From the NCBI GenBank assembly GCA_934234005.1, contig CAKQHC010000014.1, forward strand, positions 1 to 21,758: a stretch of DNA of 21,758 nt, in the 5' to 3' direction. The DNA is from an uncultured Methanomassiliicoccales archaeon (GTDB lineage: Archaea > Thermoplasmatota > Thermoplasmata > Methanomassiliicoccales > Methanomethylophilaceae). The position numbers and the translations under genes were made by a program. The notes below the pieces were generated by a model that had not been told where the DNA came from, made no database searches, and was given only the letters and a program-made list of their open reading frames with translations. This document shows positions 13,694 through 21,758 of this stretch, in pieces. The stretch's first letter is position 1; each line of letters starts with the position of its first letter.

Positions 13694-13709
13694 TTTAGTC
13701 AGACCTAAA
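13694..13709. promoter_or_regulatory. Operator-like inverted repeat 2 (TTTAG-N6-CTAAA)
   Basis: TTTAGTCAGACCTAAA is a second perfect repeat with the same half-sites and spacer, 27 bp centre to centre from the first and covering the BRE side of the TATA box. Bound protein would occlude TBP/TFB. Confidence 0.65.
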
Positions 13710-13934
13710 CAAATTAAAACATTCTTAAAAAAATTTATTTTTTTTCGTGTGTGGCTATATGTAAAAATATTTTTTCGGAAGTCGGAAACACGCTTTTGTT
13801 TTATGTCTTATGGCCAGACTCCCGTTTCGCTTATCACATGTTTACTTTGGCGTTTAGTATAAGATAATTATTTAATAAAGCTAAAAGTGGAATGTCCGGG
13901 TTGAATCCAATCCATATACGATTGGGGATATGAT
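13710..13934. other. A/T-rich divergent spacer with the surface-protein promoter
   Basis: This stretch separates the feo operon from the surface-protein gene. It has long A and T runs (about 13733-13775), which may be a terminator-like or nucleosome/histone-free promoter region. A TATA-like ATTATTTAATAA at 13867-13878 predicts transcription of the surface gene from about 13900, leaving a leader of roughly 35 bases, unlike the leaderless genes around it. No open reading frame or RNA gene is seen. Confidence 0.5.
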
Positions 13935-16900
13935 TTGAGAAGAACAACATTTGTAGCATTAGTTGCAACTATGGCTGTTCTTATCGGAGTTTTGTGTATC
14001 GGCGGATCAGATGCCGAACAGACTTCCGATCAGACAGGTAGTTGCAAATGGTCCCTGGACGGATCTGTCCTGACCATAAAAGGCTCGGGTGAAACATCGG
14101 ATTACGATGAAACCGGGCCGTGGGGAAATACGGTTACTGAAGTAATAATGGATGACGGAGTAACATCCATAGGCAAGAATTTGTTTTCCGGATGCAGTTC
14201 GCTGAAGACTGTCAGAATGGGTGCCGGTATTGTTTCCGTCGGCGAGGGGGCATTCAAAGGTTGCAACGCATTGGAATCGGTATATTTCAGCAATATGTTG
14301 GAAACAGTAGCGGCTGATGCGTTCGACGTAAAATTCAATTACAACGGATCCGAAATCGATCCTTCTTCGGACAATCTCAAAGGCTGTGATTTCTTCGGAA
14401 GCAACGGAATTCTCTCCAAGAAGACATATACGGTTACGTTCCGCGTAGACGATAAAGAAATCGGCACAGTAACATATACGGACAGAACGGAAAAAGTGGA
14501 TGAACCAAACCTTCCGTCAATAGAAGGATACGATCTCAGTTGGCCCGAATATGTTCTGAAAGGCGATACGGTTGTCGATGCCGATAAAGCATTACAATAT
14601 ACTGTGAAGTTTGATGCCAACGGAGGATATGGAAAGATAGCTCCCGTTTCGGCCAGCGAATTGCTGTCTCAGTCCTGTTATTTTGAAAAACCCGCAAACA
14701 AACATTTTGTGGGTTGGGCTTTAGAACCCGACGGCGAAGTAATAACATTTCCGTTGAAAGTTAAAAATGACATTACGCTGTATGCAATCTGGGAATTTGA
14801 TGTCTATGTTCTGACATATAAGGTAGACGGAATAATTGTAGATACTGTGAAAGTCTCATACGGTCAGGAATTGGACGTACAGCCGAAATATGTGAAAAAA
14901 GGATACACCGTTACAGATTGGAATACAGACAATGTAGAAGTAAAGGACGGTAAATTTACGGTTGGAACATCCGATATAACATTCTTTGCCGCCTCGGAAC
15001 CGAATGTGTATAAAGTCATCTACAAAGTTGACGGAAACACTGTATACGAAGATTCGGACACTTATGGCAAAGTTATGGATCTGCGTCCGAAGTTCGAGAA
15101 GAGGGGATATGATGTTTCCGATTGGAAAACAGATACCGAGGGCATAGAGGTAATATACAATCAGTTCACAATATCCGATTCCGATGTTGTTTTCGAAGCA
15201 GAATCTGTTGCAAAGAAGTTTTTTGTAATTTACAGAGTAGATTCGAAAAACGTATTTTTTGACGAACACAGTTACGGTTCCGAAGTAACAGTACGCGAAA
15301 AGTATTCGAAAACAGGCTACACATACACAGATTGGATTACGGATAATGTCGAAGTGACGGACGGTAAATTCGTCATGAGCGATTTCAACGTGACATTTAC
15401 GGCCGAATCAACCGTAAACAAATATTCTGTCAAGTATATTGTCGGCGGCGAGGTTATCAGCGACAAAACGTACTCGTTCGGAACGGTACTCGATGTCGAA
15501 CCCAAATACACCAAACCCGGGTATGAGGTCAGCAATTGGGTTATAAGCGGGTCCACAGTGGATGAAAACGGGCAGTTCACCATAAAAGATTCGGATGTTG
15601 TATTCTCTGCAACGCTGAAAATAAAGAAATTCAGTGTTACATATCTTTTCGACGGAGAACTTATAGAAAAAAGCGAACATGAATACGGGGAGACATTGAA
15701 GCTTTTGCCGAAAGAAGTAAAGAAAGGGCATACCGTTTCTGATTGGGAAACAACAGATACGGAGATAAAAGACGGATCGTTTGTTGTGGGCGATTCGGAT
15801 ATTCTGTTTACATCTTTTTCGAAAATCAACCAATATGCGGTGAAATACAAGGTTGACGGCATTGTCGTGGACGTTCACAAATTAGACTATAACACGAACG
15901 CGTTTGTCCGCGATATATTCGAGAAGAGGGGATATGCCGTTTCCGACTGGGAAACAAGCGATGTCAAAGTTGTCGACGGAAGATTTGTCGTGGAAGATTT
16001 CGATATTGTGTTCAACGCAACATCCACAGTAAACCAATATAAGGTCGTCTATAAAGTAGACGGAATCGAAACCTCGTCGGAATCGTACGATTTCGGGGCG
16101 ACAGTCGATGTTGCACCGATATTCCAGAAGAAGGGATATACCGTATCCGAATGGAGCACAGACGAAGTAGAAATCGATATGGAGCAGTTTACTATGATCG
16201 ATTCCACCGTTACACTGTCGGCAACATCTGCAATCAATTCGTATGAGGTTGTTTACAGACTCGACGGAAAGAACATATCCGTTGAGAGATATGATTACGG
16301 AAAAGTATTGGAGGTCCTTCCGAAACAGGAAAAGACCGGATATACATTTACGGACTGGACTACGGAAGACACGGAAGTTGTAGACGGAAAATATGCTGTT
16401 ACCGACCACAGAATTACATTTGTCGCAACTTCCGAGCCCAACAAACATAAAGTAGTCTACAAAGTTGACGGAGAAGTAGTAGGGGAGTACACCGAATCAT
16501 ACGGAAGTCATATTGACGTGCGTGCAAAGTACGATAAACAGGGATACAATGTTTCGGACTGGACCACAGAAGACGCGGAAATAATCAACGGACAGTTTGT
16601 CATGGGCGATTCCGACATATGTTTCAGTGCCAGTTCGAAGTTGAAGGATTTTACCGTCACATATATGGTGGACGGAAATGTCGTAGGTACCGAATACTAT
16701 AACCGCGGGGAGGTTGTGACGCTCCGCGAGAAGTATGAAAAGATCGGATACACAGTTTCAGATTGGGCTTCCGACGGTGTTGTTGTGGAAAACGGTAAGT
16801 TTGCCATCGGTACGGAAAACATTCTGTTCGAAGCATTCAGTACCATAAATCAGTATAAAGTCGTCTACAAAGTCAACGACGATGTAATTTTTGAAGACTC

Positions 16901-18257
16901 ATACACGTACGGTGCCGAAGAGAAAGTGCGCGCACCGTACGAAAAGGCCGGATATACGGTATCGGATTGGATTACCGAAACTGCAGAAGTCAATGACGGT
17001 AAGTTCATCGTCGGAGCCTCAGACATTGTGTTTGTTGCAACTATGACAGCAAACAAATATGCGTATTCCGTAAGTTATGTTGACGAAAAAGGAAACAATG
17101 TAGCAGACCCCGTATCGGGAACAGCCGATTTCGGAACAGAGTTTTCCCCGGAAGTTCCGCTTATAAAAGGATATACGGCCCCGGATGTGAAATCCATAAC
17201 TATATCATATAACGAATCCGAGAATGCAATTGTCTATACGTATTCGATAAACAGTTACAGGATTGTGTTTATCGGTTACGGAGGAGAGCAGATTTCGGAC
17301 GAAATTATGGTTTACGGAACCAAGATAACCGTTCCGACTCCTTCAAAGGAATCCGATGAACAGTATGACTATAAGTTTACGGGATGGTCCGATGTTAACG
17401 GAAACGCAATCTCTATTTCCGAGACGGCATGCGATAATATCACTGCGTATGCCGTTTTCGAAAAGACGGTGAAGACATACAAACTGATTTTCTACGCAGA
17501 CGGTTCCGAATATGAAACAATAGATGCCGAGTACGGAACTAAATTATCAAAGCCCAAAATCGATCCGTCAAAGGAATCAGGTGAGCGCGAATATTACGTG
17601 TTTAAAGGTTGGGAAGGATACGATGCCAACGCAGAAGTCAGAGGCAATATGGAGTTTTCGGCCGTTTTCATAAAATATGTTCATGTTACGAAGTCCGACG
17701 GAGGCATATACGAAGCTTCCGGAGACGAATCTGCGAATTTACCCTCGGATAAGATTGCCGAAATAAAATCTTCGGAAGGTTCGGACAAGTCGTTATCTGT
17801 AAAAATGGACGAAGGAAACATTTCGTTCGACTGGAAGGCCATCGAGTCGTTTAAAGATGCAGATGCAGCCTTGGTACTGAAATGTACGGATCCAAACGAT
17901 CTGAGTAAAGAAATCACCGATTTGATAGGACATAATCCTCTGTATTCCATATCTTTCGGAGATAATGTCGAATTCGGAGACGGAAAGGCGACAATAACCT
18001 TACCATATATTCTGAGATCAGGAGAGAGTCCGGACGATTTGACAATATATTACATCAGCGAAGGAAAGGTTGTCGAGAAGATTCCGTGCAGTTACAGCAA
18101 CGGATACGTAACATTCCAGACAAACCATTTCTCCGATTATGCAATTGTATGCGAAAAATCAGAGGATTCCGGCATTTCGCTTATTCTGATAATCGGCGCA
18201 GTTATTACAATAACGGCCGTAATCGCAGCAGTTCTTATTCTGAGAAACAAAATCTAA
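13935..18257 (+). CDS. Giant secreted repeat adhesin-like surface protein
   Basis: This 1440-residue protein has a signal peptide (about 1-27, RRTTFVALVATMAVLIGVLC), then a BspA-type leucine-rich stretch (about 45-130, e.g. VTSIGKNLFSGCSSLKTV). Listeria-Bacteroides/InlB-B-like units follow (about 165-287; VKFDANGGYG, FVGWAL). Eleven tandem repeats of about 68 residues (288-1040) have the core YKVDG...YG...KYEK.GYTVSDW...V.DG.F...DSDI.F.A. A MucBP-like unit (about 1041-1106), two more B-repeat-like units (about 1107-1250), a C-terminal beta domain and a transmembrane anchor (about 1413-1435) ending RNKI complete it. It is probably displayed on the cell surface for adhesion. ATG at 13930 is followed by a stop two codons later, so TTG 13935, with GGGGAT 5 bases upstream, is taken as start. 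The molecular ligand is unknown. Confidence 0.92.
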   Translation: MRRTTFVALVATMAVLIGVLCIGGSDAEQTSDQTGSCKWSLDGSVLTIKGSGETSDYDETGPWGNTVTEVIMDDGVTSIGKNLFSGCSSLKTVRMGAGIVSVGEGAFKGCNALESVYFSNMLETVAADAFDVKFNYNGSEIDPSSDNLKGCDFFGSNGILSKKTYTVTFRVDDKEIGTVTYTDRTEKVDEPNLPSIEGYDLSWPEYVLKGDTVVDADKALQYTVKFDANGGYGKIAPVSASELLSQSCYFEKPANKHFVGWALEPDGEVITFPLKVKNDITLYAIWEFDVYVLTYKVDGIIVDTVKVSYGQELDVQPKYVKKGYTVTDWNTDNVEVKDGKFTVGTSDITFFAASEPNVYKVIYKVDGNTVYEDSDTYGKVMDLRPKFEKRGYDVSDWKTDTEGIEVIYNQFTISDSDVVFEAESVAKKFFVIYRVDSKNVFFDEHSYGSEVTVREKYSKTGYTYTDWITDNVEVTDGKFVMSDFNVTFTAESTVNKYSVKYIVGGEVISDKTYSFGTVLDVEPKYTKPGYEVSNWVISGSTVDENGQFTIKDSDVVFSATLKIKKFSVTYLFDGELIEKSEHEYGETLKLLPKEVKKGHTVSDWETTDTEIKDGSFVVGDSDILFTSFSKINQYAVKYKVDGIVVDVHKLDYNTNAFVRDIFEKRGYAVSDWETSDVKVVDGRFVVEDFDIVFNATSTVNQYKVVYKVDGIETSSESYDFGATVDVAPIFQKKGYTVSEWSTDEVEIDMEQFTMIDSTVTLSATSAINSYEVVYRLDGKNISVERYDYGKVLEVLPKQEKTGYTFTDWTTEDTEVVDGKYAVTDHRITFVATSEPNKHKVVYKVDGEVVGEYTESYGSHIDVRAKYDKQGYNVSDWTTEDAEIINGQFVMGDSDICFSASSKLKDFTVTYMVDGNVVGTEYYNRGEVVTLREKYEKIGYTVSDWASDGVVVENGKFAIGTENILFEAFSTINQYKVVYKVNDDVIFEDSYTYGAEEKVRAPYEKAGYTVSDWITETAEVNDGKFIVGASDIVFVATMTANKYAYSVSYVDEKGNNVADPVSGTADFGTEFSPEVPLIKGYTAPDVKSITISYNESENAIVYTYSINSYRIVFIGYGGEQISDEIMVYGTKITVPTPSKESDEQYDYKFTGWSDVNGNAISISETACDNITAYAVFEKTVKTYKLIFYADGSEYETIDAEYGTKLSKPKIDPSKESGEREYYVFKGWEGYDANAEVRGNMEFSAVFIKYVHVTKSDGGIYEASGDESANLPSDKIAEIKSSEGSDKSLSVKMDEGNISFDWKAIESFKDADAALVLKCTDPNDLSKEITDLIGHNPLYSISFGDNVEFGDGKATITLPYILRSGESPDDLTIYYISEGKVVEKIPCSYSNGYVTFQTNHFSDYAIVCEKSEDSGISLILIIGAVITITAVIAAVLILRNKI
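14796..17056 (+). repeat. Eleven tandem protein repeats of about 68 residues
   Basis: The coding DNA for residues 288-1040 consists of eleven consecutive units of about 204 bases. At protein level each keeps the aromatic/hydrophobic frame V.YKVDG, YG, GY.VSDW, DG.F and F.A.S. At DNA level the units have diverged clearly (different codons, and extra codons in unit 2), so they are old duplications, not a recent slippage array. Confidence 0.9.
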
Positions 18258-18266
18258 ACAATTTCA

Positions 18267-18282
18267 GCCGGAGCAATCCGGC
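18267..18282 (+). terminator. GNRA-capped hairpin after the surface-protein gene
   Basis: GCCGGA and TCCGGC form a perfect 6-bp stem closed by a GCAA tetraloop, 10 bases after the stop codon. No T run follows, so it may be a 3'-end stabiliser instead of a true terminator. Confidence 0.4.
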
Positions 18283-18377
18283 CATTTACAAACGTCTGTT
18301 TGGGGGTTTGCGTATGTTGCGGATAAGGCACATACCTTTTACTTTTTTCGAGTTTTGATACCTCTGTTTTGCCTATG

Positions 18378-18389
18378 CTTTTAATAATG
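18378..18389 (+). promoter_or_regulatory. TATA-like box of the formate-tetrahydrofolate ligase gene
   Basis: CTTTTAATAATG is centred about 24 bases before ATG 18407, consistent with a leaderless transcript. No Shine-Dalgarno precedes the start. Confidence 0.5.
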
Positions 18390-18406
18390 ATAGTCCGAAA
18401 CATCAT

Positions 18407-20086
18407 ATGATGAAAACAGACATCGAGATTGCTGAAGAGGCAAAAGTTCTGCCCATCAAAGAGATTGCCGCAAAAATCGGATTGTCCGAGGACGATATTG
18501 TTCCGTACGGAAAGTATATCGCCAAAGTTCCTTTGAATTCCCTTGACAGATACAAGGATAAGAAGGACGGCAAACTTATCATGGTCACTGCCATAACTCC
18601 CACTCCCGCAGGAGAGGGAAAAACAGTTACTTCCATAGGACTCGTTCAGGGTCTCGGCCATATAGGGAAGAATGTTGTCGGAGCTCTCAGAGAACCTTCT
18701 ATCGGACCTACTTTCGGAATCAAAGGAGGCGCAACCGGAGGAGGTTATTCTCAGGTGTACCCGATGTGGGATATCGATCTCCATTTTACCGGAGACATAC
18801 ACGCGGTTACTGCAGCCCACAATCTTCTGTCTGCTATTATTGATAACGAGCTTGTAAGGGACAATGAGCATAATATCGATCCCACGCGCATAGTTTTCAA
18901 GAAAGCAATGGACATTAACTCCCGCGAACTGAGAAACATCGTTACCGGACTCGGACGTGACAGAATTCTGGGAGGAATTCCTCATGAGCAGAGTTTCCTT
19001 ATGACTTCCGCTTCCGAAGTTTCCGCGATTCTTGCACTTGCTACGGACCGCGACGATCTTAGGAGAAGACTCGAAAATATGGTGGTTGCGTATGATACTT
19101 CATCCAAGCCTGTTACGGTAAAAGATCTCGGATGTGTCGGAGCAATGATGGTTCTTTTGAAAGATGCCATTAATCCGAATCTTGTCCAAACCCTTGACGG
19201 ACAGCCCGTATTTGTTCACGGATTCCCGTTCGCAAATATCGCACACGGAACAAACTCCATCATAGCGACAAAGACTGCGCTTAAACTTGCCGATTATGTG
19301 GTTACCGAAGCAGGATTCGCTTCCGATCTCGGCGGAGAGAAGTTTATGGACATTGTCTGCAGAGAGTCCGGAATGAGACCCGACTGTGTTGTCATCGTAG
19401 CATCTATCAAAGCTCTTATGACACACGGCGGAGGCATCCTCGAAGACGAATCGACACTGACGAACGAAACTCTCAGAAAAGGATTCTGTAACCTTGACAA
19501 GCACATTGAGAATATGTCTTATTACGGCGTTCCCATTGTCGTATCCATAAATCATTTTGCTTTTGATACCGAAGAGCAGATGAACATGGTGCGCGACCAC
19601 TGCAAGGAAATGGGAGTGCGCGTAGCATTTTCTGATGCATTTATCAAAGGCGGCGAGGGCGCGGTAGAACTTGCCAATACTGTTATTGATGCCATTGAGA
19701 ACGATAAGAAGGATTTCAAATTCCTTTACGAGTACGAATCCGGAATAAAGGAGAAAATCGAGACTGTTGCCAAGAAGATTTACGGTGCCGACGGCGTTAC
19801 ATATTCCGCGGCCGCTGAAAAATCGATAAAGACAATAGAGGCAGACGGTTATGCCAAACTGCCCGTATGTATAGCCAAAACACAGGCATCGCTTACGGAC
19901 GATTCTAAGAAGAAAGGTGCCCCGCGCGGATGGATTCTCAACGTCAGAGAAGTAAACCTTTCTGCCGGTGCCGGATTCATAGTCCCGGTTTGCGGAACCC
20001 TGACACTTATGCCCGGACTTCCAAAAGTGCCAGCAGCCATGAGAATGGATCTCCTTCCCGATGGAAGAATCGTAGGTTTGAAGTAA
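18407..20086 (+). CDS. fhs: Formate-tetrahydrofolate ligase (formyl-THF synthetase)
   Basis: This 559-residue enzyme makes 10-formyl-tetrahydrofolate from formate, ATP and tetrahydrofolate in the cytoplasm. It feeds purine synthesis and other one-carbon reactions. The length matches the family (about 555-560). The ATP loop TPAGEGKT is at 66-73, followed by SIGLVQGL. Strongly conserved stretches include REPSIGPTFGIKGGATGGGY, GDIHAVTAAHNLL, EAGFASDLGGEKF and HGGGILEDESTL. The start is ATG 18407 or the adjacent ATG 18410. It stands alone, with a promoter at 18378 and a clear terminator at 20096. Fhs is mainly bacterial and occurs in only some archaea, which usually rely on tetrahydromethanopterin, so presence here implies tetrahydrofolate-based C1 metabolism and probably an ancient bacterial origin. 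Confidence 0.97.
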   Translation: MMKTDIEIAEEAKVLPIKEIAAKIGLSEDDIVPYGKYIAKVPLNSLDRYKDKKDGKLIMVTAITPTPAGEGKTVTSIGLVQGLGHIGKNVVGALREPSIGPTFGIKGGATGGGYSQVYPMWDIDLHFTGDIHAVTAAHNLLSAIIDNELVRDNEHNIDPTRIVFKKAMDINSRELRNIVTGLGRDRILGGIPHEQSFLMTSASEVSAILALATDRDDLRRRLENMVVAYDTSSKPVTVKDLGCVGAMMVLLKDAINPNLVQTLDGQPVFVHGFPFANIAHGTNSIIATKTALKLADYVVTEAGFASDLGGEKFMDIVCRESGMRPDCVVIVASIKALMTHGGGILEDESTLTNETLRKGFCNLDKHIENMSYYGVPIVVSINHFAFDTEEQMNMVRDHCKEMGVRVAFSDAFIKGGEGAVELANTVIDAIENDKKDFKFLYEYESGIKEKIETVAKKIYGADGVTYSAAAEKSIKTIEADGYAKLPVCIAKTQASLTDDSKKKGAPRGWILNVREVNLSAGAGFIVPVCGTLTLMPGLPKVPAAMRMDLLPDGRIVGLK

Positions 20087-20095
20087 AAAATAAAC

Positions 20096-20122
20096 GTGTC
20101 GGGTTTTCCGACACTCTTTTAA
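20096..20122 (+). terminator. Intrinsic-type terminator of the fhs gene
   Basis: GTGTCGG (20096-20102) pairs perfectly with CCGACAC (20108-20114) around a GTTTT loop, followed by TCTTTTAA. It lies 10 bases after the fhs stop codon. Confidence 0.7.
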
Positions 20123-20144
20123 TAATCCATCAGGGATGAACAAA

Positions 20145-20222
20145 CTTTTAGCATTAGATTAGAAAGAAGATTTCTCTCGCTCTTTATTCAAACTTGTGTT
20201 TATAGTAATCTAATGCTAAAAG
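20145..20222. repeat. 17-bp perfect inverted repeat spanning 78 bp
   Basis: CTTTTAGCATTAGATTA (20145-20161) recurs as its exact reverse complement at 20206-20222, with a 44-base A/T-rich centre. GGATGAA occurs outside both arms (20134-20140 and 20236-20242), but not immediately adjacent. It could be a bidirectional terminator for the convergent fhs and AAA-ATPase genes, a protein-binding site, or a small MITE-like element. The sequence alone does not decide. Confidence 0.7.
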
Positions 20223-20306
20223 CTCACTCGTCTAAGGATGAATTTTGTGAGTTTGTATCATAGATGTCATTAACATTGGGTTCTGGATTGCATGGGCACA
20301 TGTCAA
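20223..20306. other. Gap between the inverted repeat and the AAA-ATPase gene
   Basis: No gene, promoter or RNA structure is recognised in this 84-base stretch downstream of the minus-strand AAA-ATPase stop codon. Confidence 0.4.
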
Positions 20307-21758
20307 TCATTTGTTGATTTCTTCCGAAATAACTTCAAAATTTTTACCGTTAAAGCATATGCCGTACGCCAAAATTCTACCTTTCATCGAACGGAAGTAA
20401 TCTTTTTCCCTGATTTGGGACAGAGCGAGTTCCGCATAAGATTGCATATCTTTCTTTGCCCTGGTCTTTTTCAGTTCGATTATGACACTCGGTAATCCGG
20501 AGCGACGCGGTTTCATAATTATGTCGGCTCTGCCGTTTCCGGATTCTTTTTCCAAATAAACCTCGTACTTCCCTTCGCTGCCCATCGCGGCAGCTCCGAT
20601 GATAAGTTGATAATCTTTCTCCTTAGAAAGAAGGATAAACGGAATATTGTCGTCAAGAATCGTTGTCAATGATCCTTTGATCAGACTCATATCATTTCTT
20701 TCGAATCCTGCGAACAGTTTCTTGAATGTGGATGCCGAACCTTTTTGGATGTGTTCGGACATCATTTCTCCGAACACATTACGCATCTCGTTGTTCGGTA
20801 TGGATATTGTATAGTCAAATTCCCCCGGTATTGCATTAAAGTATCCGGAAACAGCCATCACAGAATATATGACGGACGGATTTGAGATCACTTCTTTCAT
20901 GGCTACGGTAGGTTTTATCTCTGCCACGACAGTTTTGTCGTTGGCCAAGTCGACAAGATCGGAATAGATCTTGTCAGTTGCATTGTCCATTAATGTATCG
21001 ATAATATCGTTGCCGCTTGTTCCGGCCCAGTATGTTCCGGGTTTAAAATCAACGGATACATAGAAGAGTATGCTCCATGGGTTGTATATTTCCGCATTAC
21101 CGAATCTGTATCCGTCATACCATTCTTTGGCTTCCGCAAATTTCTCCGGATGTTCGTAATATTCGCAGATTTCCTTTACTTCGGATTCGGTGAATCCGTA
21201 CCTTTCATCGAATTTTTCCGTGAATATGTTGTTCACGCGCAGATTGTTCAATCCGGAGAAGATGCTCTCTTTGGCAATCTGCATTATTCCCGTAACAACG
21301 GCGAAACTAATGTGAGTATTATCTTTAAGAGTCGACGAATAGAATCCTTTCAGGAACGAAAGAATCTGTTCGTAAGTGTCTTTGTTGAACGAGCTGTTAA
21401 TCGGATTATCATATTCGTCAATGAGAACAATCGGTTTAACGCCATGATAACTCTCTAAAAGTTCACACAAAACCTTTAGTGATCTTTTTAGTTCAACCTC
21501 GGACAGTTTGTTGGCGCGACCTCTCATGTAAAAATCCATGCGTTCTTCGGGCATGTTTTTATCATCTTTCAGATAGCCGAATTCGAGATATACATCCGCT
21601 ACGCTGAGTCCGATATCTTCGATAAACCCGCTGTAGTATGTGGTCAATTCTTTCATGGATACAGAAATCACGGGAAACGAGTTCTTCAGTTTCATGCAGT
21701 TTTCGTGTTCGCTGACCTTCAGGTCATCGAACCATGTGTTTCCTTTGTAATTCATATT
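20307..21758 (-). CDS. AAA-ATPase / PD-(D/E)XK nuclease-like protein (5' end outside window)
   Basis: This belongs to the AAA-ATPase-like plus PD-(D/E)XK family (the DUF1703 type), which is abundant in gut bacteria and archaea, often in many copies. Visible parts are the Walker B segment PIVLIDEYDNP, an arginine-containing helical region, and a C-terminal nuclease-like core: NGRADIIMK and VIIELKK give the D...ExK pattern, with Q in the following helix. The frame stays open to the last base of the window. The ATG at 21755 is therefore an internal Met, and the P-loop-bearing first 60-70 residues lie beyond the edge. Function is unsettled; defence and mobile-element roles have been proposed for the family. 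It is convergent with fhs and separated from it by the inverted repeat. Confidence 0.88.
   Translation of the reverse strand, partial: NMNYKGNTWFDDLKVSEHENCMKLKNSFPVISVSMKELTTYYSGFIEDIGLSVADVYLEFGYLKDDKNMPEERMDFYMRGRANKLSEVELKRSLKVLCELLESYHGVKPIVLIDEYDNPINSSFNKDTYEQILSFLKGFYSSTLKDNTHISFAVVTGIMQIAKESIFSGLNNLRVNNIFTEKFDERYGFTESEVKEICEYYEHPEKFAEAKEWYDGYRFGNAEIYNPWSILFYVSVDFKPGTYWAGTSGNDIIDTLMDNATDKIYSDLVDLANDKTVVAEIKPTVAMKEVISNPSVIYSVMAVSGYFNAIPGEFDYTISIPNNEMRNVFGEMMSEHIQKGSASTFKKLFAGFERNDMSLIKGSLTTILDDNIPFILLSKEKDYQLIIGAAAMGSEGKYEVYLEKESGNGRADIIMKPRRSGLPSVIIELKKTRAKKDMQSYAELALSQIREKDYFRSMKGRILAYGICFNGKNFEVISEEINK

Noticed and set aside
14796..17056. CRISPR or DNA satellite array
   Set aside because: The period is about 204 bases, the units are diverged at DNA level and fully coding, with no short identical repeats and unique spacers.
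19100..20143. Minus-strand open frame of 347 residues
   Set aside because: Antisense of the well-conserved fhs gene; the translation has no domain and an atypical composition.
20134..20242. GGATGAA pair as target-site duplication of a mobile element
   Set aside because: The two copies are not directly adjacent to the inverted repeat arms (4 and 13 bases away), so a target duplication is not supported.
1..21758. tRNA, rRNA or riboswitch genes
   Set aside because: No cloverleaf, rRNA segment or known riboswitch core was recognised by eye in the gaps; a covariance-model scan would be needed to exclude small RNAs.

Overview
The window looks like chromosomal DNA from an archaeon, most plausibly a host-associated member of the Thermoplasmata/Methanomassiliicoccales. 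This rests on several things. First genes of transcription units lack a Shine-Dalgarno sequence and start about 25 bases downstream of TATA-like boxes (leaderless transcription). Genes inside operons have GGAGG-type ribosome sites and ATGA overlaps. There is a very large secreted repeat protein with a C-terminal membrane anchor, a FeoA-FeoA-FeoB cluster, and a formate-tetrahydrofolate ligase. The assignment is inference; no rRNA or marker gene is present.

Layout. Position 1-42 is the probable tail of an upstream gene, followed by a terminator. A universal stress protein lies at 143-547 (+). It faces a tightly packed five-gene cassette on the minus strand (8875 down to 674): an Hsp70 fused to a von Willebrand A domain, a 974-residue zinc-ribbon/FN3-like protein with a J-like N-terminus, a zinc-ribbon protein with a degenerate GTPase domain, a cryptic GrpE-like protein, and a second Hsp70. 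Directly upstream, and possibly co-transcribed, are a two-helix membrane protein and an SmtB-type ArsR metal sensor. A Sel1-repeat protein diverges from them and meets a short rubredoxin end to end.

From 13662 down to 10723 is a ferrous-iron uptake operon: a FeoA-like protein with a Cys-rich N-terminus, FeoA, FeoB and a FeoB-associated Cys-rich membrane peptide. Its TATA box is bracketed by two perfect TTTAG-N6-CTAAA inverted repeats, probable operators for a DtxR/IdeR-type iron repressor. Divergent from it is a 1440-residue surface protein with eleven tandem repeats of about 68 residues. Then come formate-tetrahydrofolate ligase, a terminator, an unexplained 17-bp perfect inverted repeat, and a 5'-truncated AAA-ATPase/PD-(D/E)XK protein that runs off the right edge.

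The most interesting part is the Hsp70 cassette. It appears to contain a complete chaperone cycle (two ATPases, a putative exchange factor and a putative J-like partner), rebuilt around ligand-binding modules (vWA, FN3-like domains, zinc ribbons) and a pseudo-GTPase. It does not look like the housekeeping dnaK-dnaJ-grpE locus. Its function cannot be read from the sequence; a sensing, assembly or conflict role is a hypothesis only.
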